From Chitinophaga sp. H8 (GTDB taxonomy: Bacteria; Bacteroidota; Bacteroidia; Chitinophagales; Chitinophagaceae): 64,000 bases of DNA. The DNA is taken from positions 1,302,001-1,366,000 of the forward strand of contig NZ_JBEXAC010000001.1 of the NCBI RefSeq assembly GCF_040567655.1, given 5' to 3'. The notes beneath the pieces are model-generated. The model was not told the DNA's origin. It saw only the letters and a list, made by a program, of their open reading frames with translations, and searched no databases. How positions within the stretch are numbered: the first letter of the stretch is position 1; every line of letters begins with the position of its first letter. Shown here piece by piece: positions 28,131 to 37,401 of the stretch. The translations under genes were made by a program, and so were the position numbers.

Positions 28131-29543
28131 TCAGATCATTCTGGCAAGTTGCCCAAGTTGTTTTAATTTAAATTTTAACTCATCCGACCAGGGTAAGCCG
28201 ATACAGAGCCTCATACAATTTTCAAACTGATCCTGTAAGGTGAACATTCGCCCGGGCGCAATACTGATTTGTTTTTTAATAGCCAGATCATATAATGCCG
28301 AAGTATCCACGCCTTTATTCAGTTCTACCCAAAGCGCAAGCCCACCCTGAGGCCTGCTAGTTTTGGTGCCCTCCGGAAAATATCGGGCAATGGCATGCAC
28401 ATATTGCAGGTAATTATCGTGTAATATCCTGCGAAGCTGGCGTAAGTGATTATCGTACTTACCACTCTTCAGGAAATTGGCCACTGCTTCCTGGATAACA
28501 GCAGCAGAGGATATTGCATGCACCAGTTTCAGCTTCAGCAATTTTTCTTTATGTTTACCCGGAGCTACCCAGCCAACCCGATAGCCTGGCGCCAGGGTTT
28601 TTGATACAGAACTACACCATAGTACATTCCCTTCCTCGTCAAAAGATTTGCAACATTTTGGCCGTTGTGTACCAAAGTAGAGATCGCCATATATATCATC
28701 CTCAATCAGTGGAATATGATGCTTTGCCAAAAGGGCAACGATTTCTTTTTTGTTTTCATCAGGCATACAACTGCCTAATGGTGTGTTGAAATTAGGAATT
28801 AGCAGGCAAAGATTAATCTTGGGAATGGCTTTTTTTAATGCCGCTATTTCCAGGCCGGTAACAGGGTGAGTAGGGAGCTCCAGTACTTTAAATCCCAGGC
28901 TTATGGCCAGTTGCAGTAAGCCCGGAAAACAAGGACTTTCCATTGCAATAGTGTCTCCTGGTTTTCCCAATGCCATCAAACAAAGGGATACTGCGTTGAT
29001 GGCACCATTGGTAGTAATCAGATCATTTTCATGCAGGTTACCACCCCAGGTTAAGGAACGGATCGCCACTATTCTTCTCAATTTTAAATTTCCCTGCAAG
29101 GGTTCATACGCTGTACCGCCTTCCTTAAGTTCCCGCGTTGCCTGTACGAGATCCTTTTTTAGCTTTGGTAATGGCAGCAGTTGCCCCGATGGGGCACTAA
29201 TAGAAAATAGGGTGAGCGCATCATTTCCCATATTGGAATAAACTTTACGAATCAATTCGTTGGGTTCGTTATCATTCGCTATTGATGATGGCCGGCTTAT
29301 TTCCGGAAGCGGCAGTTTCTGGTAAGGCAGCTTGCTTACGAAATACCCTGATTGTGGTTTGGAGTCGATCAGCGATTGCGCTTCCAGTTCCAGGAATACT
29401 CTTTTGGCAGTGTTCATGCTAATGCTGTGTTCTTCACATAACCTTCTTACAGAAGGTAGTTTGTCGCCCGGCTGTAAAACACCTGCAGCGATCTGCCTGG
29501 CTATTCCGTTTGCTACTTCATTATAGAGAAATTCCTTACGCAT
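28131..29543 (-). CDS. MocR/PdxR-type transcriptional regulator (GntR HTH + aminotransferase domain)
   Basis: 470 residues from the ATG at 29543, which gives the usual 'MRKEFLYNEVANGIARQIAAG'; the open frame upstream is not needed. A winged GntR HTH occupies about 5-75 ('GDKLPSVRRLCEEHSISMNTAKRVFLELE'), followed by a fold-type I aminotransferase domain with the PLP-lysine motif 'SSVSKTLAPGYRVGWV'. MocR proteins bind PLP as effector and usually control a divergent gene, here the EamA exporter whose start is 102 bases away. The predicted promoter places the transcription start at or next to the ATG, so the mRNA may be leaderless. Confidence 0.9.
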   Translation of the reverse strand: MRKEFLYNEVANGIARQIAAGVLQPGDKLPSVRRLCEEHSISMNTAKRVFLELEAQSLIDSKPQSGYFVSKLPYQKLPLPEISRPSSIANDNEPNELIRKVYSNMGNDALTLFSISAPSGQLLPLPKLKKDLVQATRELKEGGTAYEPLQGNLKLRRIVAIRSLTWGGNLHENDLITTNGAINAVSLCLMALGKPGDTIAMESPCFPGLLQLAISLGFKVLELPTHPVTGLEIAALKKAIPKINLCLLIPNFNTPLGSCMPDENKKEIVALLAKHHIPLIEDDIYGDLYFGTQRPKCCKSFDEEGNVLWCSSVSKTLAPGYRVGWVAPGKHKEKLLKLKLVHAISSAAVIQEAVANFLKSGKYDNHLRQLRRILHDNYLQYVHAIARYFPEGTKTSRPQGGLALWVELNKGVDTSALYDLAIKKQISIAPGRMFTLQDQFENCMRLCIGLPWSDELKFKLKQLGQLARMI

Positions 29544-29547
29544 GCTA

Positions 29548-29578
29548 CAAAGATAACTGTGTCCATTAAAATATACAA
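29548..29578 (-). promoter_or_regulatory. Promoter of the MocR-type regulator
   Basis: On the minus strand TTTG (29578-29575), a 19-base spacer and TATCTTTG (29555-29548) match the Bacteroidota consensus exactly. The -7 box ends 4 bases before the ATG. Confidence 0.65.
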
Positions 29579-29610
29579 AACTGGGACTGTGCTTATTGTG
29601 GTTGCGGGGG

Positions 29611-29618
29611 TAGCTTTG
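29611..29618 (+). promoter_or_regulatory. -7 box of the EamA exporter gene
   Basis: TAGCTTTG (exact TAnnTTTG) stands 27 bases before the ATG at 29646. The -33 region is poor, as expected for an activator-dependent promoter. The word ACTGTG occurs twice, near 29556 and 29586, in direct orientation between the two promoters and is a candidate MocR site. Confidence 0.4.
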
Positions 29619-29645
29619 CATAAAGAATTAAGCAATCACAATAGT

Positions 29646-30536
29646 ATGGGGAACAATCATTTAATTTCTGACAAGTCAACAGCCAGCAGTGGTTGGATGA
29701 ACGGATTCATCGGTGTACTGATATTCAGTGGTTCATTGCCGGCAACCAGGGTGGCTGTGCTGGATTTTAACCCTGTATTTTTAACGGTGGCACGGGCCAC
29801 TATTGCCGGGCTGCTTGCCCTTTGCGTGTTACTTATGCTTAAAGAAAGGCGGCCTGCAAAGAAAGATATTTTTCCATTGGCCATTGTATCAATAGGTGTT
29901 GTGGTGGGTTTCCCGCTATTATCAGCGCTGGCATTGCAGTATGTAACTGCTGCGCATTCTATTGTATTTCTTGGTATGCTGCCACTTACCACAGCCATAT
30001 TTGGTGTAATCCGGGGAGGTGAGCGTCCCCGGCCGGCCTTTTGGGTATGCTCGGTTACAGGAAGTATGCTGGTGATAGGTTATGCCGTTGCGCAGGGGCT
30101 ATCCGCATCACCTGCCGGTGATATCCTGATGTTGCTGGCAGTGATTTTGTGTGGACTCGGTTATGCAGAAGGTGCAAAACTTTCCAAAACGCTAGGAGGA
30201 TGGCAGGTGATCTCCTGGGCGTTGGTGTTGTCATTGCCTTTTATGTTACCCATCACCTGGTATCTTTTCCCATTAACATATACAGGCATTACCGTCCCAG
30301 CCTGGATTGGTCTGGCTTATGTTTCCATATTCAGTATGCTGGTAGGTTTTATATTCTGGTATCGTGGATTAGCCCAGGGAGGCATTGCAGCTGTAGGACA
30401 GCTGCAATTGCTGCAACCATTTTTTGGCCTGGCGCTGGCAGCTACTTTACTGCATGAACAGGTAAGCATAGGAATGCTGTGTATAACCGTTGGCGTGATT
30501 CTCTGTGTAGCTGGTTCAAAGAAGTTTGCGAAATAG
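29646..30536 (+). CDS. EamA/DMT-family transporter
   Basis: 296 residues from the ATG at 29646. Ten predicted membrane spans in two EamA repeats ('VFLTVARATIAGLLALCVLL', 'ALQYVTAAHSIVFLGMLPLTTAIFG' in the first; 'ISWALVLSLPFMLPI', 'YVSIFSMLVGFIFWYRGLAQGG' in the second). It probably exports a metabolite or amino acid through the inner membrane and is expected to be controlled by the divergent MocR regulator; by analogy with other MocR pairs the substrate could be linked to vitamin B6 or amino acid metabolism. Confidence 0.85.
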   Translation: MGNNHLISDKSTASSGWMNGFIGVLIFSGSLPATRVAVLDFNPVFLTVARATIAGLLALCVLLMLKERRPAKKDIFPLAIVSIGVVVGFPLLSALALQYVTAAHSIVFLGMLPLTTAIFGVIRGGERPRPAFWVCSVTGSMLVIGYAVAQGLSASPAGDILMLLAVILCGLGYAEGAKLSKTLGGWQVISWALVLSLPFMLPITWYLFPLTYTGITVPAWIGLAYVSIFSMLVGFIFWYRGLAQGGIAAVGQLQLLQPFFGLALAATLLHEQVSIGMLCITVGVILCVAGSKKFAK

Positions 30537-30599
30537 TTAAAATACATTTCCTTATGTGTATTTTTGCCCCGTTGAACGACGTTCATCCGCTATACTTAT

Positions 30600-33500
30600 A
30601 TGAAATTTTTTCCGGTACGTCTCTTTTATATCATTTTATATCTGATCATGATCCCCTTATGGAGTCATGGAGCGGTATTTATTGTGACTTCCAATGCTGA
30701 TAGTGGTCCAGGTACCCTCCGGGAGGCCATTGGCCTGGCGGCAGCCAATGGAACAACGGAAAGGGATTATATTAAATTTAATCTTACCGGGGATATTACT
30801 ATTAAACTGAACACTAATCTGCCAGAATTGACCAGTAATATTGTGCTGGACGGCTCTTCACAGCCCGGGAGTACCTTGGGCGCAAGTGGAGCAAAAGTAT
30901 TCCTGCTCCGGCAGACAGGCTACCTGGAAGTTGATTATTATGGATTGAAGATAGCAGGAGCCAACAAGGTAGAAATTTATGGACTGCTTATTAGAAAACC
31001 TATGACAGCCTATTATGGTGCTGCCATTCTGATCACAGGCAGCTGTACTGATATTATTATTGGCGCACCAGGTAAAGGCAATGTAATGAATGGCTATACA
31101 TATGGTATTCATCAGGATGCGAATTTCCCGGAGCTGATAACGAACATCAGCATCCAGGGAAATATTATCGGATGGGAGGAAGACGGGATATCAACAAATA
31201 AATCGGGAGGAACGTACCGGGCTATCCTATTACCCGCTATACAAAATATAAAGTTGGGAGGCAGCTTACCCGGAGAAGAGAATACGATTACTTCTTATTC
31301 ATATGGCAGTGATGTCTACTGTTATGGTGGAAGAGTAACAGTCATAGGCAATATTTTTGGTGCTGATATCTACGGGACAGGGATACAGCATTATATTGCC
31401 CAGCCATTACCCACCTTACAAATAATCTGTAAGGAGCAGGAGGCGTCCGAAAAGGCTATCATTACAGATAATCTCATTGCCGGTAACTCACAAACAGCTA
31501 TAGTGGTGTCTGATTTCCAAAAAGGAGTAGAGATATTGCGTAATAAAATAGGTACCGATATTACTGGCAAACAGTTACTTGGTGAACGGCAGGCAGGGAT
31601 TCATATTAATAACTGTGGTCCAAGTATGATTGGTGGTTCTATAGCCAACAAGAATATTGTGGCAGGGTGCACATATGTGGCCATTACTGTGAGTCAATCC
31701 TATTTTGTCACCATTTCCCAAAACGAAATGTTCTGTAACAATACTTACCTACTCACTGATAATGTAACAATATCATTGGGTTATGATTGGGAAACCGAAG
31801 TTGGTCGTCCCCGTCCTTTTATTGAAATAAAATTCTGCGATGCCAATACAATTAGCGGCATTACAGTACCAAATGCTAAAATAGAGGTTTTTACACCTTA
31901 TCGCTGCGGCAATGGTAAAAGATGTGATGGGAGAAATTATATTGAAACTATTATGGCTGATGGAGAGGGTAAATGGAGTTATGCTTTGAATGGCAAGGAG
32001 GGAGCTGTATTTTCTGCTACGGATGAACAGGGAGCTACGTCTGATTATACGAGCCCACAGTGGACTTATAAAGGGATGGATGTGATTGAACATACAGCTT
32101 GTGGCAAAAGCCTTGGGGGGATACCGACTATGGTGATATCCGGTGCGGTTCCCTTTTACTGGGAAGATCAGGCTGGAAATATCGTTAGCAGAGATACTTG
32201 TCTTAAGAATGTTCCTGCGGGAAAGTATCGGATGGTCATGTTTGGTGCTGGTTGTAACCTGCCCGAATGTGCTTATAAAACCTATTATTTTACTATTGAA
32301 GAGCATAACCCTGTTATTAATACAGACAACATGGATATCCGCCATGCCACCTGCGGTAATAAGAATGGCAGTATCGATGGGTTGTATTATGAAGGAGATA
32401 ATCTGCAGTTTTCCTGGCGTAATGCGGCTGGCATAGAAGTGGGGACCACACGTTCCCTTACCGATATAGGTCCCGGAAAATATACCATTACTATTACTGA
32501 TGTTATTCGCGATTGTAAGACATCGGCAGGTCCATTTGAAGTGAAAAATGGGCGTGGACCTACGCTGGATGTTGCCAAAGTAATACTAAAGGATGCTATC
32601 TGTAATAAACCAACAGGTAGTATCAGTGGTTTACGGGTAACCGGATCAGGTGAGCTTACTTATTCCTGGGTAAATAGTAGTGGTGATATTGTAGGTAATG
32701 AGGTGGGGCTTTCAAAGGTACCTGCTGGTAGTTATGTTTTGAAGTTTTCAGATGCAACTTCCTGTGGTAGTGCGGAGTCGGATAGTTTTTATATCAAGTC
32801 ACCGGGTCTTATTGCCATTGATAAAAGTAAAGCTTTGGTCAATGTTTCAGACTGTGGCAGTAATACCGGAAGTGTTACGGGGTTAAAGATCAGTAATGGT
32901 GAAACCATTAACTGGGTTGATGAAACGGGAACGGAGGTCAGCAACACGGCAATGCTTGCCCATGCTGCTCCTGGGCAATATACTTTAATAGTTACTAATA
33001 CCAGCGGTTGTACAGCCACCGAAAATTTCGAGATTGTGCAGGCTATCCCCTCGAAAATGACGATGGTGTCTGCTACTATCCAACATCCCTTATGCAATGG
33101 CACTAATGGGCAGTTGAAAGATGTGGTGATAACCGGAGGAACACCCATAAGCTGGAAATGGATGACATTGGATGGGGAAGTAATAAGCACCGGAAAAGAG
33201 CTGAAAAATGTAGCAGCAGGTGCCTATCAATTACTGATTACAGATGCAGCAAATTGTGAACAACTCGTGACTACTGTAACGCTGAAAGACCCGCCTTTGC
33301 CTGGTATCAATACCACACAGGGCATAATTGAGCATGACCAATGTAATCTCAATCTGGGTGCTATTGGTGGTATTACTGTATCAGGGGTAATGCCATTTAC
33401 TTACCAGTGGTTCAGCAATAGTCAATTAACAGGTACTACACTGGATTTGAAAGGGCTTCATGCAGGTGATTATATCCTGAAAGTACGGGATAACAACGGT

Positions 33501-34067
33501 TGTGAAGTAGCCAGCAGCCCTTTTGTGATCACCAATTCAGATGTTAGCCTTATTTCACCCAGGGCTAATGATGTAACTATTGTGAAGGGAATGACTGCTG
33601 AAATAAAGGTCAATGACCCTCTGCAGGGAATGTATGCTCTTTATAACAGTTCAGGGATTCATATAGAAAGTAGTACTAATGGAATATTTAAAGTGCCGGG
33701 GCTTGTAAGTACAACTACTTTCCTTTTGGAATATAAACAAGGTACCTGCGTCAGTGATAAATCCTCCGTTAGGGTGGAGGTAGTAGATGGGATTCGAATT
33801 TATGTACCTACCGCCTTTTCTCCCAATGGAGATGGTATAAACGACTACTTTCGCATCAAGGCATATGGCATTGCTGCATTGGATCTTTTTGAGGTCTTTG
33901 ATCGTTGGGGTAACAAAGTATTTTTTACGAGGGATCTTACAAGCGGTTGGAATGGCTCCTGGGGCGGAAAAAGGATACTTGCGGGTAGCTACGTGTGGCA
34001 ATTAAAGGCCGTTGATGTCATGGGAAACCCAGTACAACAGCAAGGGGTAATTACAGTCGTATATTAA
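30600..34067 (+). CDS. Large T9SS-secreted surface protein with beta-helix and SprB-like repeats
   Basis: 1155 residues. A signal peptide (to about residue 25, 'YLIMIPLWSHGA') is followed by a CSLREA-like opening ('VTSNADSGPGTLREAIGLAA') and a right-handed beta-helix of about 400 residues with repeated 'N.I...I.GN.IG' rungs. Next come six SprB-like repeats of 75-90 residues (about 490-980) and a C-terminal gliding-motility/T9SS type B domain that starts 'VPTAFSPNGDGINDYFRI' and contains 'FDRWGNKVF'. The protein should be exported through type IX secretion and displayed or released as an adhesin; the beta-helix could bind or cleave polysaccharide, but no catalytic set can be assigned. It is monocistronic. 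Confidence 0.88.
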   Translation: MKFFPVRLFYIILYLIMIPLWSHGAVFIVTSNADSGPGTLREAIGLAAANGTTERDYIKFNLTGDITIKLNTNLPELTSNIVLDGSSQPGSTLGASGAKVFLLRQTGYLEVDYYGLKIAGANKVEIYGLLIRKPMTAYYGAAILITGSCTDIIIGAPGKGNVMNGYTYGIHQDANFPELITNISIQGNIIGWEEDGISTNKSGGTYRAILLPAIQNIKLGGSLPGEENTITSYSYGSDVYCYGGRVTVIGNIFGADIYGTGIQHYIAQPLPTLQIICKEQEASEKAIITDNLIAGNSQTAIVVSDFQKGVEILRNKIGTDITGKQLLGERQAGIHINNCGPSMIGGSIANKNIVAGCTYVAITVSQSYFVTISQNEMFCNNTYLLTDNVTISLGYDWETEVGRPRPFIEIKFCDANTISGITVPNAKIEVFTPYRCGNGKRCDGRNYIETIMADGEGKWSYALNGKEGAVFSATDEQGATSDYTSPQWTYKGMDVIEHTACGKSLGGIPTMVISGAVPFYWEDQAGNIVSRDTCLKNVPAGKYRMVMFGAGCNLPECAYKTYYFTIEEHNPVINTDNMDIRHATCGNKNGSIDGLYYEGDNLQFSWRNAAGIEVGTTRSLTDIGPGKYTITITDVIRDCKTSAGPFEVKNGRGPTLDVAKVILKDAICNKPTGSISGLRVTGSGELTYSWVNSSGDIVGNEVGLSKVPAGSYVLKFSDATSCGSAESDSFYIKSPGLIAIDKSKALVNVSDCGSNTGSVTGLKISNGETINWVDETGTEVSNTAMLAHAAPGQYTLIVTNTSGCTATENFEIVQAIPSKMTMVSATIQHPLCNGTNGQLKDVVITGGTPISWKWMTLDGEVISTGKELKNVAAGAYQLLITDAANCEQLVTTVTLKDPPLPGINTTQGIIEHDQCNLNLGAIGGITVSGVMPFTYQWFSNSQLTGTTLDLKGLHAGDYILKVRDNNGCEVASSPFVITNSDVSLISPRANDVTIVKGMTAEIKVNDPLQGMYALYNSSGIHIESSTNGIFKVPGLVSTTTFLLEYKQGTCVSDKSSVRVEVVDGIRIYVPTAFSPNGDGINDYFRIKAYGIAALDLFEVFDRWGNKVFFTRDLTSGWNGSWGGKRILAGSYVWQLKAVDVMGNPVQQQGVITVVY
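32079..33530 (+). repeat. Six SprB-like repeats within the surface protein gene
   Basis: The units start near 'HTACG', 'HATCG', 'DAICN', 'VSDCG', 'HPLCN' and 'HDQCN', and each proceeds through 'G.I.GL.V.G...F.W....G..V.....L..V.AG.Y.L.ITD..GC'. Each unit carries two Cys at equivalent places. They are diverged at the protein level and show no long DNA identity, so they are old duplications. Confidence 0.8.
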
Positions 34068-34106
34068 GTCGCTGGTCAGGGCACTTTTGAGTTATTTTTT
34101 CTTAGC

Positions 34107-35381
34107 TTACTTCACCAGCTCATCCCCAAATTTGATGTATTGCATCCAGTCAAATAATAATACATCGTGGTCGCCGGTACGAATGTGATACCGGATGGTG
34201 TTTCCAACAGGCATATCGGGAGCTGGCATCTGATCGGTACCCAGTCCTTTTTTATTAAAAAGTGCGTATACCTGTTCTGCATTTTTAGCGCCTAGGAATT
34301 CTCCATAAGGATCGGCCCATTTATCATTGGTGGCACTGGCTACATATAAGGGGCGTGGTGCGGCCAACGCCAGTAACATATGCTGATCCATCGGAAGTGT
34401 ATTTACATCATCCTGGTAGCTTTGATATTTTGAAATAAACCAATGGGGAAATGCTTTAGTGATGATACTTAAGGTTTCGCCATAGTTTCTGCGGGTTAAT
34501 GCGGCACCACCTTCACCAGAGTTATTGGAGATGACGGCTGCGAAGCGGGGATCATTTGCACCTGCCCATAGAGCTGTTTTGCCCAGGCGGGAATGTCCCA
34601 TAACGATCACTTTTGTGGCAGCTACATTCTTGTCGGTTTGCAGGTAGTCCAAAATACGGCTTAATCCCCATGCCCAGGCACCAATGGCAGACCAGTCTGC
34701 CGGCTTTATGTGAAGTTGGTGTGCCAGACTGGTCCTGATACCGGTTTCCCATCCATCTGCATGATCCTGTTCCAGATCTCCGTAATACGCCGTAGCTAAT
34801 CCATAACCATGCTCAATGAGGGCTTTAACTGGCCAGCGTCTTTCCTGCACACCTCTGGTGGGGGAGGCGTCTGCTTTTTTAAACTTCAGGAAGTCAAGAT
34901 AGTGTTGTGAGATGAGGATATTTTCATCCATGCTGATGTTATGGTTTCCTTGAAAATTCAAACTGGTGAATACGGGAACCGGCTGTGTGGTATTGGCTGG
35001 GATATACAATAAGAGGTCAATGTAGGGACCATTTTCTCCTTTCGATAAATAGATGCGGACCTGTTTGGAAATAGCCAGTCCGTCAATCGCGCTACTATCG
35101 ATTTTCTGCATTACTACGTGCATCTCTGCATCAGGCCCGGGGAATTGCCCATACATATTTTCCTTAAACAGTTGTAATACTTCTTTTCTGCGGGTATGAT
35201 CCCAGTCTGATGACGACCGGACCTTTGTTTTACTGTTAGTAATTAATAACGGTGGTAACTGATATACCCCCACTTTCGCTTCGTCGTAGTTAACAGGAGG
35301 CTGGGCAAAACCAGTCATTACGCTACAGCTACAAAACATGACTATAAAAAGTTTCCGATAAACATGGGTAGAGATTGACAT
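34107..35381 (-). CDS. Glucuronoyl methylesterase (CE15-like)
   Basis: 424 residues from the ATG at 35381, giving a signal peptide ending 'SVMTGFAQ'. It is an alpha/beta hydrolase with the CE15 nucleophile motif 'VMGHSRLGKTALWAGA' (Ser), the acidic stretch 'ISNNSGEGGAAL' (Glu) and the catalytic His in 'RTGDHDVLLFDW'. CE15 enzymes cleave ester bonds between lignin alcohols and glucuronoyl groups of xylan. The protein is periplasmic or exported. It is not part of a local xylan locus, since no xylanase or susCD genes lie beside it. Confidence 0.85.
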   Translation of the reverse strand: MSISTHVYRKLFIVMFCSCSVMTGFAQPPVNYDEAKVGVYQLPPLLITNSKTKVRSSSDWDHTRRKEVLQLFKENMYGQFPGPDAEMHVVMQKIDSSAIDGLAISKQVRIYLSKGENGPYIDLLLYIPANTTQPVPVFTSLNFQGNHNISMDENILISQHYLDFLKFKKADASPTRGVQERRWPVKALIEHGYGLATAYYGDLEQDHADGWETGIRTSLAHQLHIKPADWSAIGAWAWGLSRILDYLQTDKNVAATKVIVMGHSRLGKTALWAGANDPRFAAVISNNSGEGGAALTRRNYGETLSIITKAFPHWFISKYQSYQDDVNTLPMDQHMLLALAAPRPLYVASATNDKWADPYGEFLGAKNAEQVYALFNKKGLGTDQMPAPDMPVGNTIRYHIRTGDHDVLLFDWMQYIKFGDELVK

Positions 35382-35572
35382 AAAGGAGGTTGTTAAATTA
35401 TCTGGGTAAAATAGGCAAGCACACGTGGAAATCATGGATTTGTCATTTACAAGATAGTAATCTGCCAGTTATAAAGCAAACCCTGCCAGTTAATAATCCG
35501 TGCCTTGCAGAGAGCAGGGTAAGTATTAAATTAAAAAGGACTGATTTTCTGTAACGCTTTAAATATCAGGGC

Positions 35573-37315
35573 ATGAAAACGTTATGTATATTATTCCGGG
35601 GTTGGTGCTGCCTGTTTCTTTTAGTCTTTATGGGATGTGCCGGCAGCAATAAGGCGCCTGAGGAAGCTGTGATCAGCGCGATGAATCTTAAACAGGGTAA
35701 AACCATTCTGTGTGGCCCAGCTGATAAAGAATTAGGTGCTGTTTCATTTGAAACATCCTGTTCCGAAAAGGTCAGAAAAGAATTTGATCTGGCGCTGGCT
35801 TTGCTGCATTCCTTTGAATATGACGAAGCCGAAAAAGCCTTTGCAGCTGTCATCAATAAGGAGCCTACCTGTGCGATGGCTTACTGGGGTGTTGCGATGA
35901 GCAACTTTCACCCGTTGTGGTCGCCACCCAGTAAAGAAGAATTTGAGAAAGGCAGTAAAGCGGTGGCTATCGCACAATCTATCACCGGCAAAACCAAAAG
36001 AGAAGCTGCTTATATAGCTGCCATTGCGGAATTTTATAAAGATCCGCAGCAGACCAGCCATCCTGCCCGTTGCGTCAACTTTGAAAAGGCAATGGCACAG
36101 CTTTATAAGGCCTATCCTGATGATAAAGATGCTGCGGCATTTTATGCCCTGGCACTGGATGGCGCCGCTGATCCGGCAGACAAAACCTATGCAAAACAGC
36201 GGAAGGCGGGTCAGATCCTGACTTTGCTGGGAGGCGATCAGTCTTTTCATCCCGGGGTGATCCATTACATCATTCACAGCTATGATTATCCCAGTCTGGC
36301 TGCTATGGCATTGCCGGCTGCCAGGAAATATGCTGCTGTTGCACCCTCTTCAGCACATGCGCAACATATGCCTTCTCATATTTTTATACGCCTGGGGCTT
36401 TGGGATGAAAGTATACATTCCAATATGGTAGCAGCAGATGCCGCAAGATGTTATGCAGCAAGTGCGGGTATTAAAGGGCACTGGGATGAAGAGCTGCACT
36501 GCCTGGACTACCTGGTTTATTCTTATCTGCAAAAAGCGGATAATAAGGATGCCAAAGAACAATGTGATTATCTTAAAACCATCCGGGAAATATATCCGGT
36601 TACACCTAAAGTGATCTACTCCTTTGCTGCTATTCCTGCACGTTATGTATTGGAGAACAGGTTGTGGATGGAAGCCATGGCATTGCAGCCGCAGGTTATC
36701 TCTGGTATAGTATGGGAAAAATATCCCTGGGAAAAAGCGATCATCCATTTTACTAAACTACTTGGGGCTGTTCACCTCAATCAGATGGATACGGCATATG
36801 CTGAATTTAAAACGCTGAACCAGTTACATGATATGCTTGTACAAAAGCAGGATGCTTATAAGGCAAATCAGGTACAGATTCAGTTAAAAGCGTCGGCTGC
36901 CTGGATTGCTTTCAGGGAAGGGAAAAGCTCAGCAGCCTTACAACTGATGAAGGAGGCTGCAACATTGGAAGAGACCACGCCTAAGCCGCCGGTTACTCCC
37001 GGTGAAGTAGTACCGGCCAGAGAATTGCTTGGAGATTTACTGATGGCGATGAATGCTCCTGGTGATGCGCTCGAAGCCTATGAAATAAATCTGCAGGATC
37101 ATCCCAACCGGTTCAATGCATTATATAATGCAGGGCTGGCCGCAGAAAAGTCCAACAACCTGGCAAAGGCAGGCAGGTATTACCAGCAACTGCTTGATGT
37201 ATCAGATACACCGGAAGCAGACCGGCCGGAGCTGACTGCTGCAAAAGCATTCCTGAAAAGGAATAAGACACTGGCTATGGAATATCAGCCCGTTACAGGC
37301 TTGTTGTCTCCCTAA
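35573..37315 (+). CDS. TPR-repeat lipoprotein with conserved His motifs
   Basis: 580 residues. Lipobox 'VFMGC' (Cys 22) marks a lipoprotein. TPR-like helices run through the whole chain: 'ALALLHSFEYDEAEKAFAAVI', 'MAYWGVAMSNFHPLW', and 'ALEAYEINLQDHPNRFNALYNAGLAAE' at the C-terminus. The central part has conserved histidines, 'HPGVIHYIIHSYD' and 'HAQHMPSHIFIRLGLW', that recur in this widespread family and suggest a metal or haem site, though no activity is known to me. It is monocistronic, divergent from the esterase. Confidence 0.75.
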   Translation: MKTLCILFRGWCCLFLLVFMGCAGSNKAPEEAVISAMNLKQGKTILCGPADKELGAVSFETSCSEKVRKEFDLALALLHSFEYDEAEKAFAAVINKEPTCAMAYWGVAMSNFHPLWSPPSKEEFEKGSKAVAIAQSITGKTKREAAYIAAIAEFYKDPQQTSHPARCVNFEKAMAQLYKAYPDDKDAAAFYALALDGAADPADKTYAKQRKAGQILTLLGGDQSFHPGVIHYIIHSYDYPSLAAMALPAARKYAAVAPSSAHAQHMPSHIFIRLGLWDESIHSNMVAADAARCYAASAGIKGHWDEELHCLDYLVYSYLQKADNKDAKEQCDYLKTIREIYPVTPKVIYSFAAIPARYVLENRLWMEAMALQPQVISGIVWEKYPWEKAIIHFTKLLGAVHLNQMDTAYAEFKTLNQLHDMLVQKQDAYKANQVQIQLKASAAWIAFREGKSSAALQLMKEAATLEETTPKPPVTPGEVVPARELLGDLLMAMNAPGDALEAYEINLQDHPNRFNALYNAGLAAEKSNNLAKAGRYYQQLLDVSDTPEADRPELTAAKAFLKRNKTLAMEYQPVTGLLSP

Positions 37316-37401
37316 GGTATGGTTTGCCTGTTGTTGAACCTTTCTCTGCCAATTTTAAGGGAAAAGTGAAATGATTGTATGTTGTTGTGTATGATAGTTA
37401 A

